From: Ilumatobacteraceae bacterium
GTDB lineage: Bacteria; Actinomycetota; Acidimicrobiia; Acidimicrobiales; Iamiaceae
Direction: 5' to 3'
NCBI GenBank assembly: GCA_025463265.1
Contig: JAOBWH010000078.1
Coordinates: forward strand, 1 to 41,521
DNA: 41,521 nucleotides
How positions within the stretch are numbered: position 1 is the stretch's first letter; every line of letters starts with the position of its first letter. The notes below the pieces were generated by a model, which saw nothing but the letters and a program-made list of their open reading frames with translations, did not search any database and was not told the origin of the DNA. The translations under genes and the position numbers were made by a program. Positions 32,505-40,025 of the stretch are shown here, piece by piece.

Positions 32505-32602
32505 AGTGCAAACTGTAATCACACGGGCGTGGTTTGGCACCGCCAGCTGCCAATAACAGCACACAAAGTGCACGTATCGCCCGAAGGCGCGAGGCTGGTC
32601 CG
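32505..32602. promoter_or_regulatory. Divergent control region of the ImmA-like and HTH genes
   Basis: 98 bases separate the two starts. AGTGCA occurs at 32505-32510 and 32567-32572, and GCAC-N5-GTGC forms a small inverted repeat at 32559-32571. This is a plausible operator region for a switch controlling both genes. Confidence 0.35.
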
Positions 32603-33064
32603 GTGGCTGTCAACCGGATTACGACGAAGGAGGCTGCGTCGCGTGTCGGCGTCTCACCCACGTTCCTCTACAAGCTGGTTGAGGACGGCGAGGTGCCGGG
32701 TCACATCGAGGAGTTGCCGGGCGGTGGTCGCAAGTTTCGCTTCATGGAGCAGGAGATCGACGCCTACAACGAGGATGGTGGCTATCAACGGACGCGCCAT
32801 CTCCGGCCGGACCTGGTGCGGCGCGACCCGACTCCAGCCGCTGGCGAAGGGGACGAGGTGGGTCTCCGTAGACAGCTTCAGGAGCGCACCGAGGAGTGCC
32901 TGTCCCTCCGGAGTCAGGTCGAGACAGAACGCCTTGCACGGCTCGCGGCCGACATGCGCGTCGATGAACTCCAGAGAACGCTGCAGGTCCGCAACCAGAT
33001 GATCCGGTCCGTTGTGGATGGCGACCCCTCCTGGGCGGACGTTCTTGGGCCACCCCCCGAGTAG
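32603..33064 (+). CDS. Excisionase-like HTH protein with coiled coil
   Basis: The start is GTG 32603, with GAGG eight bases upstream; the product has 153 residues. Residues about 3-55 are an HTH_17/MerR-type winged helix (ITTKEAASRVGVSPTFLYKL, then GRKFRFMEQEIDAY), as in recombination directionality factors. Residues about 80-135 form a coiled coil (LRRQLQERTEECLSLRSQVE; DELQRTLQVRNQMI). The C-terminus ends SWADVLGPPPE. It could be an excisionase or a transcriptional regulator; the divergent ImmA-like protease favours regulation. A second excisionase-like gene lies beside the integrase, so the two proteins may have separate jobs. Confidence 0.72.
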   Translation: MAVNRITTKEAASRVGVSPTFLYKLVEDGEVPGHIEELPGGGRKFRFMEQEIDAYNEDGGYQRTRHLRPDLVRRDPTPAAGEGDEVGLRRQLQERTEECLSLRSQVETERLARLAADMRVDELQRTLQVRNQMIRSVVDGDPSWADVLGPPPE

Positions 33065-33207
33065 TGCCTGCGTTCCCACCGGCCGCCGGGCTGGCGCATC
33101 TGTCGGGGTAGACGCCCTCAGGGTCGACCCCAGCCAGGGATCGTTCCGAAACACCATTCGAGATGCGTCGGCGACGCCGCTAGTCAGTCGGGCGACGAGC
33201 CCCCTAC

Positions 33208-34422
33208 TCAGACGGCGCGGAGGTTGGCTCGGGCCTCCTTGGCGGCGGTCTTCGCCGCGGCCAGCTTGGCCTCGGCGATTACCTTGCTGAACCCGGTGGC
33301 GACGATCTCGTCGCTCTGGGCGTGCTGATAGATCAGTGCCGCTCTCGGTGAGGCGTGGCCCATCCTCTTCATGAGGGTGCGGATGTCGACCCCGATGGCC
33401 ACGGCGAGGGTCGCGTGGGTGTGGCGCAGGTCATGGAAGCGGAGACCGGTGAGGTTGGCCTTCTCCACCGCGGGCAGCCAGGCTCGGCGGTAGAAGTTCG
33501 ACCTCCGGATGTAGCCCCCCTGGGGGGCGGTAAAGACGAGGCCGTTCTTGCCGGGCTCGGCGAACTTCTTCATGTGGTCCTTCAACGCGGCCATGACCTC
33601 AGGGGGCATCGTCACCGTGCGGACACCGGCCTCGGTCTTCGGTGGCCCGCAGACAAGGGTCTTGCTGTCCGGCTGGGTGACCTGCTCGACCACCCGGATG
33701 GTGGCCTTGTTGAAGTCGATGCGGTGCCGTCGGAGAGCGCAAAGCTCACCCAGCCGTAGCCCCCCGTAGGCAGCGACCAGCACCATCGCCCTGTAGCGCT
33801 CGGGCATGGCCTCGCTGATCTGGATGACCTCCTCGGCCGTGGCAACTCGTTGCTCTGGCGACCTCTCCGACGCCACCCCGTGAAGGCGGCACGGGTTTCG
33901 AGCGATGATCTCATCGTCCACCGCCACCTCCATGATGGAGCGCAAGATCCGGTAGGCCTTGGCGACCGTGTTGCGCGAGATCGGCTGCTTCGGCTTGGAC
34001 TCCGCCGCTGCTTCCGGTGTGCCTTCCTTCTTCGGGTATCGCGGCAGGGCCGACACCCACCCATGCCAGGCCCTGATGGTCTCGGAGGTGATCTGGTCGG
34101 CCTGCGTGCCCGTGAAGTAGGGGAGGATGTAGCGGCTGAGGTACGAGCCGTAGGTGGCTGCCGTGGTCGGCCTCAGGTTGGGCCGGGAGTCGGACCAGGC
34201 GAGGGCCAGGTCCTCGAACAGCGTCTTCGCCTTTTGAGGGTCGAGCCAGGTCCCGCGGTCGAGATCGGTCTGCATCGAGGCCAGGTAGCGGTTGGCCTGG
34301 GCCTCCGTCCTGAAGGTGTGTGGGGCGGAGTGCATGCGCCCGGAACGATCGCGGTAGCGCGCCTGAAATCGGCCGCTGGGCAGTGTCCGGACCGAACCGA
34401 AGGTTCGGCGCTCTTGGGTCAT
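33208..34422 (-). CDS. int: Tyrosine recombinase / integrase
   Basis: This 404-residue protein starts at ATG 34422, with AGAGG five bases upstream. The N-terminal AP2-like arm-binding and SAM-like core-binding domains (residues about 1-170: SGRFQARYRDRSGR; WSDSRPNLRPTTAATYGSYL) are followed by the catalytic domain. It has the first Arg in YGGLRLGELCAL, the HxxR box in HDLRHTHATLAV, GHAS, and the nucleophile Tyr in AALIYQHA, so it appears active. Actinobacterial integrases of this type commonly use tRNA 3' ends as attB. Its 3' end faces tRNA-Ala 3 kb away, with HD, ImmA and HTH genes in between. The preceding gene is excisionase-like. Confidence 0.93.
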   Translation of the reverse strand: MTQERRTFGSVRTLPSGRFQARYRDRSGRMHSAPHTFRTEAQANRYLASMQTDLDRGTWLDPQKAKTLFEDLALAWSDSRPNLRPTTAATYGSYLSRYILPYFTGTQADQITSETIRAWHGWVSALPRYPKKEGTPEAAAESKPKQPISRNTVAKAYRILRSIMEVAVDDEIIARNPCRLHGVASERSPEQRVATAEEVIQISEAMPERYRAMVLVAAYGGLRLGELCALRRHRIDFNKATIRVVEQVTQPDSKTLVCGPPKTEAGVRTVTMPPEVMAALKDHMKKFAEPGKNGLVFTAPQGGYIRRSNFYRRAWLPAVEKANLTGLRFHDLRHTHATLAVAIGVDIRTLMKRMGHASPRAALIYQHAQSDEIVATGFSKVIAEAKLAAAKTAAKEARANLRAV

Positions 34423-34442
34423 GCGTACCTCTCGTTCGGGCG

Positions 34443-34904
34443 TCAGCCAGTTGTATCGCGCGGGCCTGACAGTGAAGCCCTGAGAATCGCCGATCGGATG
34501 GGGTCGGTGGCTGGGGTCGGGGGCTGAACCTCACGGGCGGGAGGCGCATCCTTGGATGGCTTCGTTGGCCGCTGGATCACGCGGGTGGTCACGGCGTCGA
34601 GGTCCGCTCGGGTGAACCTGTTGAACCGGCCGGTCTTCGTGACTACCACTCGTCCCTCCTCTACCAAGCGGCGGATGAACCTTGGGGCAACATTGAGGTA
34701 ATCCGCAGCTTGATCTGTGGTCAGGTAGCGCTCGGTCCTGCTCAGGGCCGGGACAAGCCGTAGGGGCGAGGGCTCAACCCCGCGGGCGTAGCTGCGGGTG
34801 CAGTCCTCCTCGGTGAGCCACTCCTCCCCACACCAACCACACGAGCTCCTCCTGGGTGATCCGGTGAGTTGTGAGAGACCCACAGCCTCACCCGGAGGGC
34901 TCAC
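34443..34904 (-). CDS. Excisionase-like HTH protein with N-terminal zinc knuckle
   Basis: The start is uncertain: GTG 34904 gives 153 residues, and TTG 34943 would give 166. The N-terminal part contains CGWCGEEWLTEEDC, a possible zinc knuckle. Residues about 58-105 form an HTH_17 domain (YLTTDQAADYLNVAPRFIRR; TKTGRFNRFTRADLDAV) typical of excisionases. The Pro-rich C-terminus ends 20 bases before the integrase start, the usual xis-int order. It probably bends att-site DNA to favour excision and may also repress int. Confidence 0.78.
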   Translation of the reverse strand: MSPPGEAVGLSQLTGSPRRSSCGWCGEEWLTEEDCTRSYARGVEPSPLRLVPALSRTERYLTTDQAADYLNVAPRFIRRLVEEGRVVVTKTGRFNRFTRADLDAVTTRVIQRPTKPSKDAPPAREVQPPTPATDPIRSAILRASLSGPRDTTG

Positions 34905-34961
34905 CTCACCGGTGGACCACCCACGCCACCCCGCCAGGGACAATGTCCCCGCTCATCACAG

Positions 34962-36962
34962 CTAGGTCGTCGACGGATCGGTCACCTCTGCATCGAAACC
35001 CAGTTGGTCGGCGAGCCGCTTGTGCAGCTCGACCAACGCCTTCTGTCCGAGAGCATTCAGCACATGTGTCGGCGGAAAGGTCTGAGTTGCGGCCGAGACG
35101 ATGTTTTGCGCCACGCGAATCTTGCTCGGCGGGTCAACGTCTCGCGCCTTGCACCAGGCTTTGACCACCGCCGCTCGTCCAGCTTCGCTGAGGTCGGAGA
35201 CTTGCGGCAGATCATCAGCCAGATAGGGCCGCAGCTCGATCTGAACAGCTTCGACGTAGACCTCAGCGGTCACGAGGTCTTCAAGCGTCACGCCCCCCGA
35301 AGCCAGGTGAGCAAGTGAGTGGATTCGCTCGCCATCGATCCCTGCGTCCTCTAGTGCGACCGCCAGAGCGAGGCCAGGGGGGTCACCGTCGACGATGTAT
35401 GCGACGCGCCCTCCCTCCTTATCGAGGTCACCGAGGCTGTCTGTCGAGGCATTGCTGATCCCAGGAGCGACTCGATAAACGAGCGGACCGGACCCTGTGG
35501 CCTCGCGAATAAGCGTGGGATAGAGGATCGCGTCTGATGCGCCTTCGGTGATGAGAATCTCGCGCGGGACCGCGAAGGGGAGCGCCGATGCACCCATCCC
35601 GAAGAGAAGCGGAGCGTGGCCGGGGCCGGAGGTCCAAAAGGCATTGTTGATGACGCTTCGATGCTCACCTGATGGCTCGACTGCGCGCACCCCCGTGCCG
35701 AGGTCCGGTGGGAGCGCGCCGGGAGAGTGCGTGGTGTAGATCACTTGCTTCGCGAGCCGCTGATTTTCGAGGATCTCGATGAGGTTCGCCTGCGCTCCGA
35801 GATGCAGGTGGGTCTCGATCTCGTCGATGAGCAGGATCGTGTCCCTCGCACCCTCCCGTTCGAGGAACGCTCGCAGCGCCAGGAACCACCGGAGGCCATC
35901 GCTGCGGTCCGAAACCGACAGGTAGCCGAGTTCCTTGCCGGCTTGCACCAACACCGACATCACCGTTCCATCAAGAGCGAGCCGGGGGGCGGCGAGGGAT
36001 TGATCCCACGATTCGCTGAAGACTTGGTCTAGGCGCTCGTTGGCCACCTCAATGAGCTGTTCGACGTAGCCTCGGTCGCCTTCGATCGCGCCGATCAGCG
36101 TGGGGAGACTGAGGCCGGCCATCTGGGCCAAGTTCGCCAGCGGGGCGGGGAACTGACCGTCCTCGAACTCTGCAAGGTCGTACCGGTCTTGGATGTCGCG
36201 CTCCTCCTGGCTGAACAGAGCGAACCTTGGCAGGCGCTGCCCGAGCACCTCTTCCACCATGGAGCGCGGATGTTCCTTGGACTCAGCGGTCGCAGCTTGA
36301 TCGAGCGCCTGAGCCGCTTGGGACCTGGCTGCACTCGACGCCTCCCATGCGGCTGCGACCACGGCATCGGCTTCGTCGTCTTCACCAGCAGCGAGAGGCG
36401 GAGCTTCGATGCTTTCGAGCATGAGGCCAGCTTCGGTGATGGTGGCGATCGCGTTGTCAGGGAGCGTCTCGTCATCGGAAGCGAGGATCTCGCGCGCTGC
36501 CTCCCAGGTCTCGGCCGACCACGCGAGTTCGCCCGTCGAGTAGGCAGCATCGAGATACTCGTCACCTGTGAGATCCTCGACCGCCTCCAACGCAACGCGA
36601 CGCGGAGCGAGGTCTCGTGCTGGCTCTGGCTCAAACGTCCAGTGCTCGGAACGCCGACGGCTCTTCTCCACCCAACAGCGCTCAACCGTGTTGATCATGG
36701 GAACGTGGGCCAGAGCCTCGGTGTCACTCTGTTCCAACTGGAACAGCGCCTTCGTCGCTGGGACTGCACTCGCAGGCCGAGTCCTCGTGCCCAGTTCGGG
36801 AGGTAGAGGCTCCCCAGACCCGGTGAGGGACAGCGCTAACAGCAGCGTGCTCTTTCCAGCTTCGTTGGGTCCCACGATCGCAACGAGCTGATCGGCGACC
36901 AGAAGGGAACTTTGCTCGGCGAAACGCTTCACACCGACGAGCTTGAACTTCAACAGCCGCAT
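34962..36962 (-). CDS. OLD-family ATP-dependent nuclease (AAA ATPase plus TOPRIM-like domain)
   Basis: This 666-residue protein starts at ATG 36962, with GGAAGGA eight bases upstream. The N-terminal ABC/SMC-type ATPase begins MRLLKFKLVGVKRFAE with Walker A GPNEAGKST (residues 31-39), a helical insert (about 150-300), a signature-like SDGLRWFLAL, Walker B ILLIDEIETHLHLG and the TTHSP switch. The C-terminal third has TOPRIM-like motifs: ILITEGASDAILYPTL (Glu) and VAYIVDGDPPG (DxD). This order defines OLD-type nucleases, which include GajA of Gabija and P2 OLD. The nuclease residues seem present but the TOPRIM is divergent. No UvrD-like gajB follows. It sits 102 bases after the HEPN-like gene and directly before xis-int, all on one strand. 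Confidence 0.85.
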   Translation of the reverse strand: MRLLKFKLVGVKRFAEQSSLLVADQLVAIVGPNEAGKSTLLLALSLTGSGEPLPPELGTRTRPASAVPATKALFQLEQSDTEALAHVPMINTVERCWVEKSRRRSEHWTFEPEPARDLAPRRVALEAVEDLTGDEYLDAAYSTGELAWSAETWEAAREILASDDETLPDNAIATITEAGLMLESIEAPPLAAGEDDEADAVVAAAWEASSAARSQAAQALDQAATAESKEHPRSMVEEVLGQRLPRFALFSQEERDIQDRYDLAEFEDGQFPAPLANLAQMAGLSLPTLIGAIEGDRGYVEQLIEVANERLDQVFSESWDQSLAAPRLALDGTVMSVLVQAGKELGYLSVSDRSDGLRWFLALRAFLEREGARDTILLIDEIETHLHLGAQANLIEILENQRLAKQVIYTTHSPGALPPDLGTGVRAVEPSGEHRSVINNAFWTSGPGHAPLLFGMGASALPFAVPREILITEGASDAILYPTLIREATGSGPLVYRVAPGISNASTDSLGDLDKEGGRVAYIVDGDPPGLALAVALEDAGIDGERIHSLAHLASGGVTLEDLVTAEVYVEAVQIELRPYLADDLPQVSDLSEAGRAAVVKAWCKARDVDPPSKIRVAQNIVSAATQTFPPTHVLNALGQKALVELHKRLADQLGFDAEVTDPSTT

Positions 36963-37064
36963 CTAGGCGATCCTTCCGTGCTTGGTCGAGAGCACGGGCT
37001 GATGCCTGACGCTCCGCTATGCGTCTGATGACCATACGACAGAGGTCTGACAGTCAGTGAAGCC

Positions 37065-38060
37065 TTAGAGATCCTCGGCAAAGCCAAGCAGGCCCGTCAG
37101 CAGCATTATCACCTGCACCGTGTTTCGCTTACTGAACTGGCGTCGGCCGACCACATGCACGCTTGCGTGGCGTGAGAAGGCGTGCGGCACACGGTCGCCA
37201 GCGTGAACCTGGAAGGTTCGGTGGGCGTGCCAGATCGGAACCACGACGAGGTTCCAGCGAAGATCAAACTCCCGCAGCTCATCTGCATCGGGGGTCTCGC
37301 GGTGGCTGGTGACCCGATGACGCAACTGGCGGGGAAGGACGGTCGTCAGGGCGGAGTCCAGAACGTTGGTGGCGAGAGCCTGTGCCGCACTGGGGTAACC
37401 GCTCTGCGCAGCGCAGATCGCTTCAAGCGCGTACTCGACATGGCTCGCCGTCCACTCCCGGCCGCACCCGCTTAGAACTTCGGAGCAGTCATCGAGGATG
37501 AGGTTGTAGTTGCGTCCCAGCACCGCTCGGCGCTTCTGTCTGGTGGGTGCGAGGAGTAGTGATCGTGCAATCGGAGCACGAGGCACCAGATACAGCGGGA
37601 TCCCCTCGGTCTCGACGAAGGACTCGATCGTCGAAATCTCCACATCCTCCAGATCCCGGAGGTTGGGCGGTAGCTGCGCACGTCGAGCACGTCTGAAGCC
37701 CTCTGCGACGCTGGCTGCCATCTGCGTCTGGAGCCGTTGCATAGGTGCGAACGCGACCTCCATCTGCTTCGCCCACCGCCGGCTCTGCACCGCCATCGCC
37801 TCGTTAAGAGCCTGGAATCCGGTGGAGTGGAGTATCGACTGCCGGACTTGTTCGCCCAAGCGCTGGGCGAGTTGCTCCTGCAACTGGCGCTGCGGGGCGA
37901 AAGCTTGTGCCAACCGGTCGGCCATCGAGCGCTGGATCCTTTGAAATGCCCCGGACTCCGCCAGGTGCTGCATCAACCGGGGGAGTTCAGCGTCTGTGAT
38001 GGCGCTGGCTGAAGAGCGACCATCTCGATCCAGCGACTCGTCTGGCTGTGCTCCCTCCAT
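37065..38060 (-). CDS. Coiled-coil protein with HEPN-like C-terminus, candidate RNase effector
   Basis: This 331-residue protein starts at ATG 38060. Residues about 25-125 are Gln-rich heptads (RLAQAFAPQRQLQEQLAQRL) predicted to form a coiled coil. Residues about 180-331 are helical, with LILDDCSEVLSGCGREW and a C-terminal FSRHASVHVVGRRQFSK followed by a hydrophobic helix. The R297-x4-H302 pattern (RHASVH) matches the R-polar-x3-H catalytic motif of HEPN ribonucleases; the following ENAL-like helix pattern is common in HEPN/Abi-like proteins. The domain call is an inference from that motif and helicity, not a recognised family. Its place between an RHH gene and an OLD nuclease suggests a defence or toxin role. 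Confidence 0.55.
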   Translation of the reverse strand: MEGAQPDESLDRDGRSSASAITDAELPRLMQHLAESGAFQRIQRSMADRLAQAFAPQRQLQEQLAQRLGEQVRQSILHSTGFQALNEAMAVQSRRWAKQMEVAFAPMQRLQTQMAASVAEGFRRARRAQLPPNLRDLEDVEISTIESFVETEGIPLYLVPRAPIARSLLLAPTRQKRRAVLGRNYNLILDDCSEVLSGCGREWTASHVEYALEAICAAQSGYPSAAQALATNVLDSALTTVLPRQLRHRVTSHRETPDADELREFDLRWNLVVVPIWHAHRTFQVHAGDRVPHAFSRHASVHVVGRRQFSKRNTVQVIMLLTGLLGFAEDL

Positions 38061-38127
38061 GCCTGGATGCTCTCACGAGTCGGCGCGGCGAGCGGGGACG
38101 AAGCGATTTCGTCCCGGCGCAGAGCGA

Positions 38128-38298
38128 TCAGGCTCCGACGATCGGCTTTGTCTGTTCCAGGTAGTAGCGCAGGGCGATCCGTATGGTCTGCGCCATCGTC
38201 CGATCCTCGACTTCCGCCCGACTGAGAACAGCTTCGTGGAGGTCCCTCGGGAGCCTGACGTTCACTGGTTGATCGCCGACCTTCGCTTGTGGTGCCAT
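38128..38298 (-). CDS. Ribbon-helix-helix (CopG/Arc-like) small protein, antitoxin-like
   Basis: This 56-residue protein starts at ATG 38298 and lacks an obvious ribosome binding site. It has the RHH pattern: a beta strand PVNVRLPRDLHEAVLSRAE, then a second helix MAQTIRIALRYYLEQ. RHH proteins bind operator DNA as dimers and often neutralise or autoregulate toxins. It is 67 bases upstream of the HEPN-like gene on the same strand, so an antitoxin-toxin relationship is plausible. It could equally be a simple regulator of the island. Confidence 0.7.
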   Translation of the reverse strand: MAPQAKVGDQPVNVRLPRDLHEAVLSRAEVEDRTMAQTIRIALRYYLEQTKPIVGA

Positions 38299-38397
38299 GG
38301 CCACATTTTGCTGACAGCGCGCGCGAAGGGGGTGGATGGTCGGTGTGATCAGTGGGGTCCGCGATGTCGTCATCACATCGCGCGAGGGCTTGTTTGT

Positions 38398-38464
38398 ACC
38401 GCCACCATGGCGGTCCCGCAGGAGTCAGCCAGAGCGTTTGCCGACACCGACTGACTCCTGCGGG
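38398..38464. other. Two abutting hairpins upstream of the Cys-rich small protein
   Basis: ACCGCCA (38398-38404) / TGGCGGT (38408-38414) forms a 7-bp stem with a 3-base loop. Immediately next, CCCGCAGGAGTCAG (38415-38428) / CTGACTCCTGCGGG (38451-38464) is a perfect 14-bp stem with a 22-base loop. They sit between the divergent RHH and small-protein genes, ending 22 bases before the ATG at 38487. They may be a structured leader, a small RNA or a protein-binding site. Confidence 0.75.
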
Positions 38465-38486
38465 CACAACCGAAAGGTATTCAACC

Positions 38487-38651
38487 ATGGCCAACCGAGT
38501 GAGCGCATACCACTCGACCAACGAGACCGATCCGGACAAGCATCACGTCTTCTCGGACTGTCCGAACGGTCAGCAGATTCCCGCCGCCAACCGGCGGTCC
38601 GGAACGAACGGCTGGCCGCTGTGCGGTAGCTGCAAGAACATGGGTGGCTGA
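38487..38651 (+). CDS. 54-residue Cys-rich (zinc-ribbon-like) small protein
   Basis: ATG 38487 has AAAGG upstream. The 54-residue product reads as an N-terminal SAYHSTNETDPDKHHVFSDC region with His/Cys ligands, then GQQIPAANRRSGTNGWPLCG and the terminal CGSCKNMGG. The H-x-C plus CxxC pattern with the conserved RRSGTNGWPLC core resembles small metal-binding proteins found widely in accessory DNA; function is unknown. A structured leader precedes it and a terminator-like hairpin follows 32 bases after the stop, so it is likely expressed as its own short transcript. Confidence 0.72.
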   Translation: MANRVSAYHSTNETDPDKHHVFSDCPNGQQIPAANRRSGTNGWPLCGSCKNMGG

Positions 38652-38683
38652 ACCCCACCCACGCGCATCTGCCCTGGAGTTGA

Positions 38684-38718
38684 CGCCCCTCGTCCGCCCA
38701 TCCGGCGAACGAGGGGCG
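38684..38718 (+). terminator. Hairpin after the Cys-rich small protein
   Basis: CGCCCCTCGT (38684-38693) pairs perfectly with ACGAGGGGCG (38709-38718) over a 15-base loop. No strong T-run follows, but its position just after the stop fits a terminator. Confidence 0.5.
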
Positions 38719-38894
38719 GTAGCGCTTGTCGATGTAAGCGGTCGAGTTGATGGTGGCTTCGCCCGATCGGGATCAGGTCGGCTCTGGCCCCTCCGGAGGG
38801 AAGGCGAGGCGAACAACGACGCAGGGGATGGGTCTGCCCCTTGCGGCATGATGCTGGCGGCAGAGGCTCACCACAGGCCACGCAAGGCGATGGC

Positions 38895-39779
38895 CTACGA
38901 CTTGACGAATACGACCGGGTTCTCATCGGCTTCGCCTTCAGCTCCCCCGAGTTTGATGTCCGATGCGGGAACCTCCGCCCCATCCATTCTCACCGTGATC
39001 ATGACGCTTTCAGAGTTCCCCAGTTCGAACCCGGCTCCGGTCTCCCCGTCGCCAGGCGGGAGGGTGAGGTCAACCTCTGTGGAGAATGGGGCATCGCCGT
39101 CCTCGTCACTGTCGTCGGAGTCATCGGTTTCCTTCGCCCGAACCTGGTCAGCAGTGACGGTGACCGTCACCTCGGACTCGTTGTTGGATCGGACGTGCCA
39201 TCCGCCGAAGTCGGTCCAGATGAAGACTCCGGGACCACTTGCCGCTCGCGCTTGGGCGTCGGATCCATCCATGCCGACGGCGTCCCCCACGGGACCTTGC
39301 CAGTTCTTGACGATCTGCGATTCAACGTCGTCGGTCGGGCCGTTGGGGTCCGAACTTGGTTGTTCCGTGCGTGGCCCGGTGGAGTCGTCGGGACCATCGG
39401 AGCTGTCGGAACTGCGACCACCCGTCACCAGCAACGTGCTTGCGAGCACCACCACGAGACCCAGCACGAGAAGAGAGGAGCTGACGATTCCTAGGACCCG
39501 TCCGGCCTGAGCTTGTCCTCGATTGGTGTACCTCGACGGTTCTGCGTCGATTTCACGAACGACCCGGCTTCCTTTCGCCCAGGCGAATGGGCCGAGCAGA
39601 CCGCACAGCACAATGCCGAGGATGCCGAAGACAAGCACTGTGACCGCGTCTGGATGCTCCTGCGGCCCCGCCTCAGACCGCTTGCCGTCGGTGAACTGTG
39701 CGCCATCCCACCAGCGTTCTCCACCATCCGGCGTCGGGTACCACCCTGGCGGAGGTACGTCCTGGTTCGATCCTGACAT
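38895..39779 (-). CDS. DUF2510 / DUF4190-like membrane protein with secreted acidic domain
   Basis: The start is ATG 39779, with GGAG about five bases upstream; the product has 294 residues. The N-terminal DUF2510 motif PPPGWYPTPDGGERWWDG is followed by two membrane helices (VTVLVFGILGIVLCGLLG; VLGIVSSSLLVLGLVVVLAS) with a loop like DUF4190. The outer part is a Ser/Asp-rich linker and a roughly 150-residue domain with TVTVTADQVRAKETDDSDDS. DUF2510 marks many actinobacterial surface and secretion-linked proteins, but its function is unclear. It looks out of place near an integrase and may belong to the island cargo. Confidence 0.78.
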   Translation of the reverse strand: MSGSNQDVPPPGWYPTPDGGERWWDGAQFTDGKRSEAGPQEHPDAVTVLVFGILGIVLCGLLGPFAWAKGSRVVREIDAEPSRYTNRGQAQAGRVLGIVSSSLLVLGLVVVLASTLLVTGGRSSDSSDGPDDSTGPRTEQPSSDPNGPTDDVESQIVKNWQGPVGDAVGMDGSDAQARAASGPGVFIWTDFGGWHVRSNNESEVTVTVTADQVRAKETDDSDDSDEDGDAPFSTEVDLTLPPGDGETGAGFELGNSESVMITVRMDGAEVPASDIKLGGAEGEADENPVVFVKS

Positions 39780-39805
39780 GTCCACTCCCATGGTCGGCGG
39801 GACGA

Positions 39806-39822
39806 ATCATCACATAGATGAT
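39806..39822. promoter_or_regulatory. Inverted repeat upstream of the DUF2510 gene
   Basis: ATCATC (39806-39811) and GATGAT (39817-39822) flank ACATA, 27 bases before the DUF2510 start. A second inverted repeat, GTATGCGAATAC (39890-39901), lies in the same intergenic region. Both are AT-rich for this genome and may be operator or promoter elements of the divergent pair. Confidence 0.35.
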
Positions 39823-40025
39823 CGACGTGCGGCGTGTTGTCCTGGGCGCTTTCGCCGTCGCTTGTCGGGTGGCTCAGCCGGTGATGTGGGTATGCGAATA
39901 CTTGGTGTGTTGAGGAGTTCGGTGGCACGGGCGGCCTGGGTGGTCACCTGGTGCTGATGGCGGGGGTATGGAGGCGAGTAGCTTGCGCCGGTGGCAGTGG
40001 CGATCTGCCGACGGGGGAGAGAACA

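Noticed and set aside
34962-38060. Gabija or PARIS system
   Set aside because: There is no UvrD-like gajB and no recognisable ariB; only the OLD-type ATPase/nuclease architecture is shared.
39762-39772. GGTTCGATCC resembling the tRNA T-loop, possible attR
   Set aside because: It lacks the T-stem continuation of tRNA-Ala and lies inside the DUF2510 gene; the match is too short for an attachment repeat.
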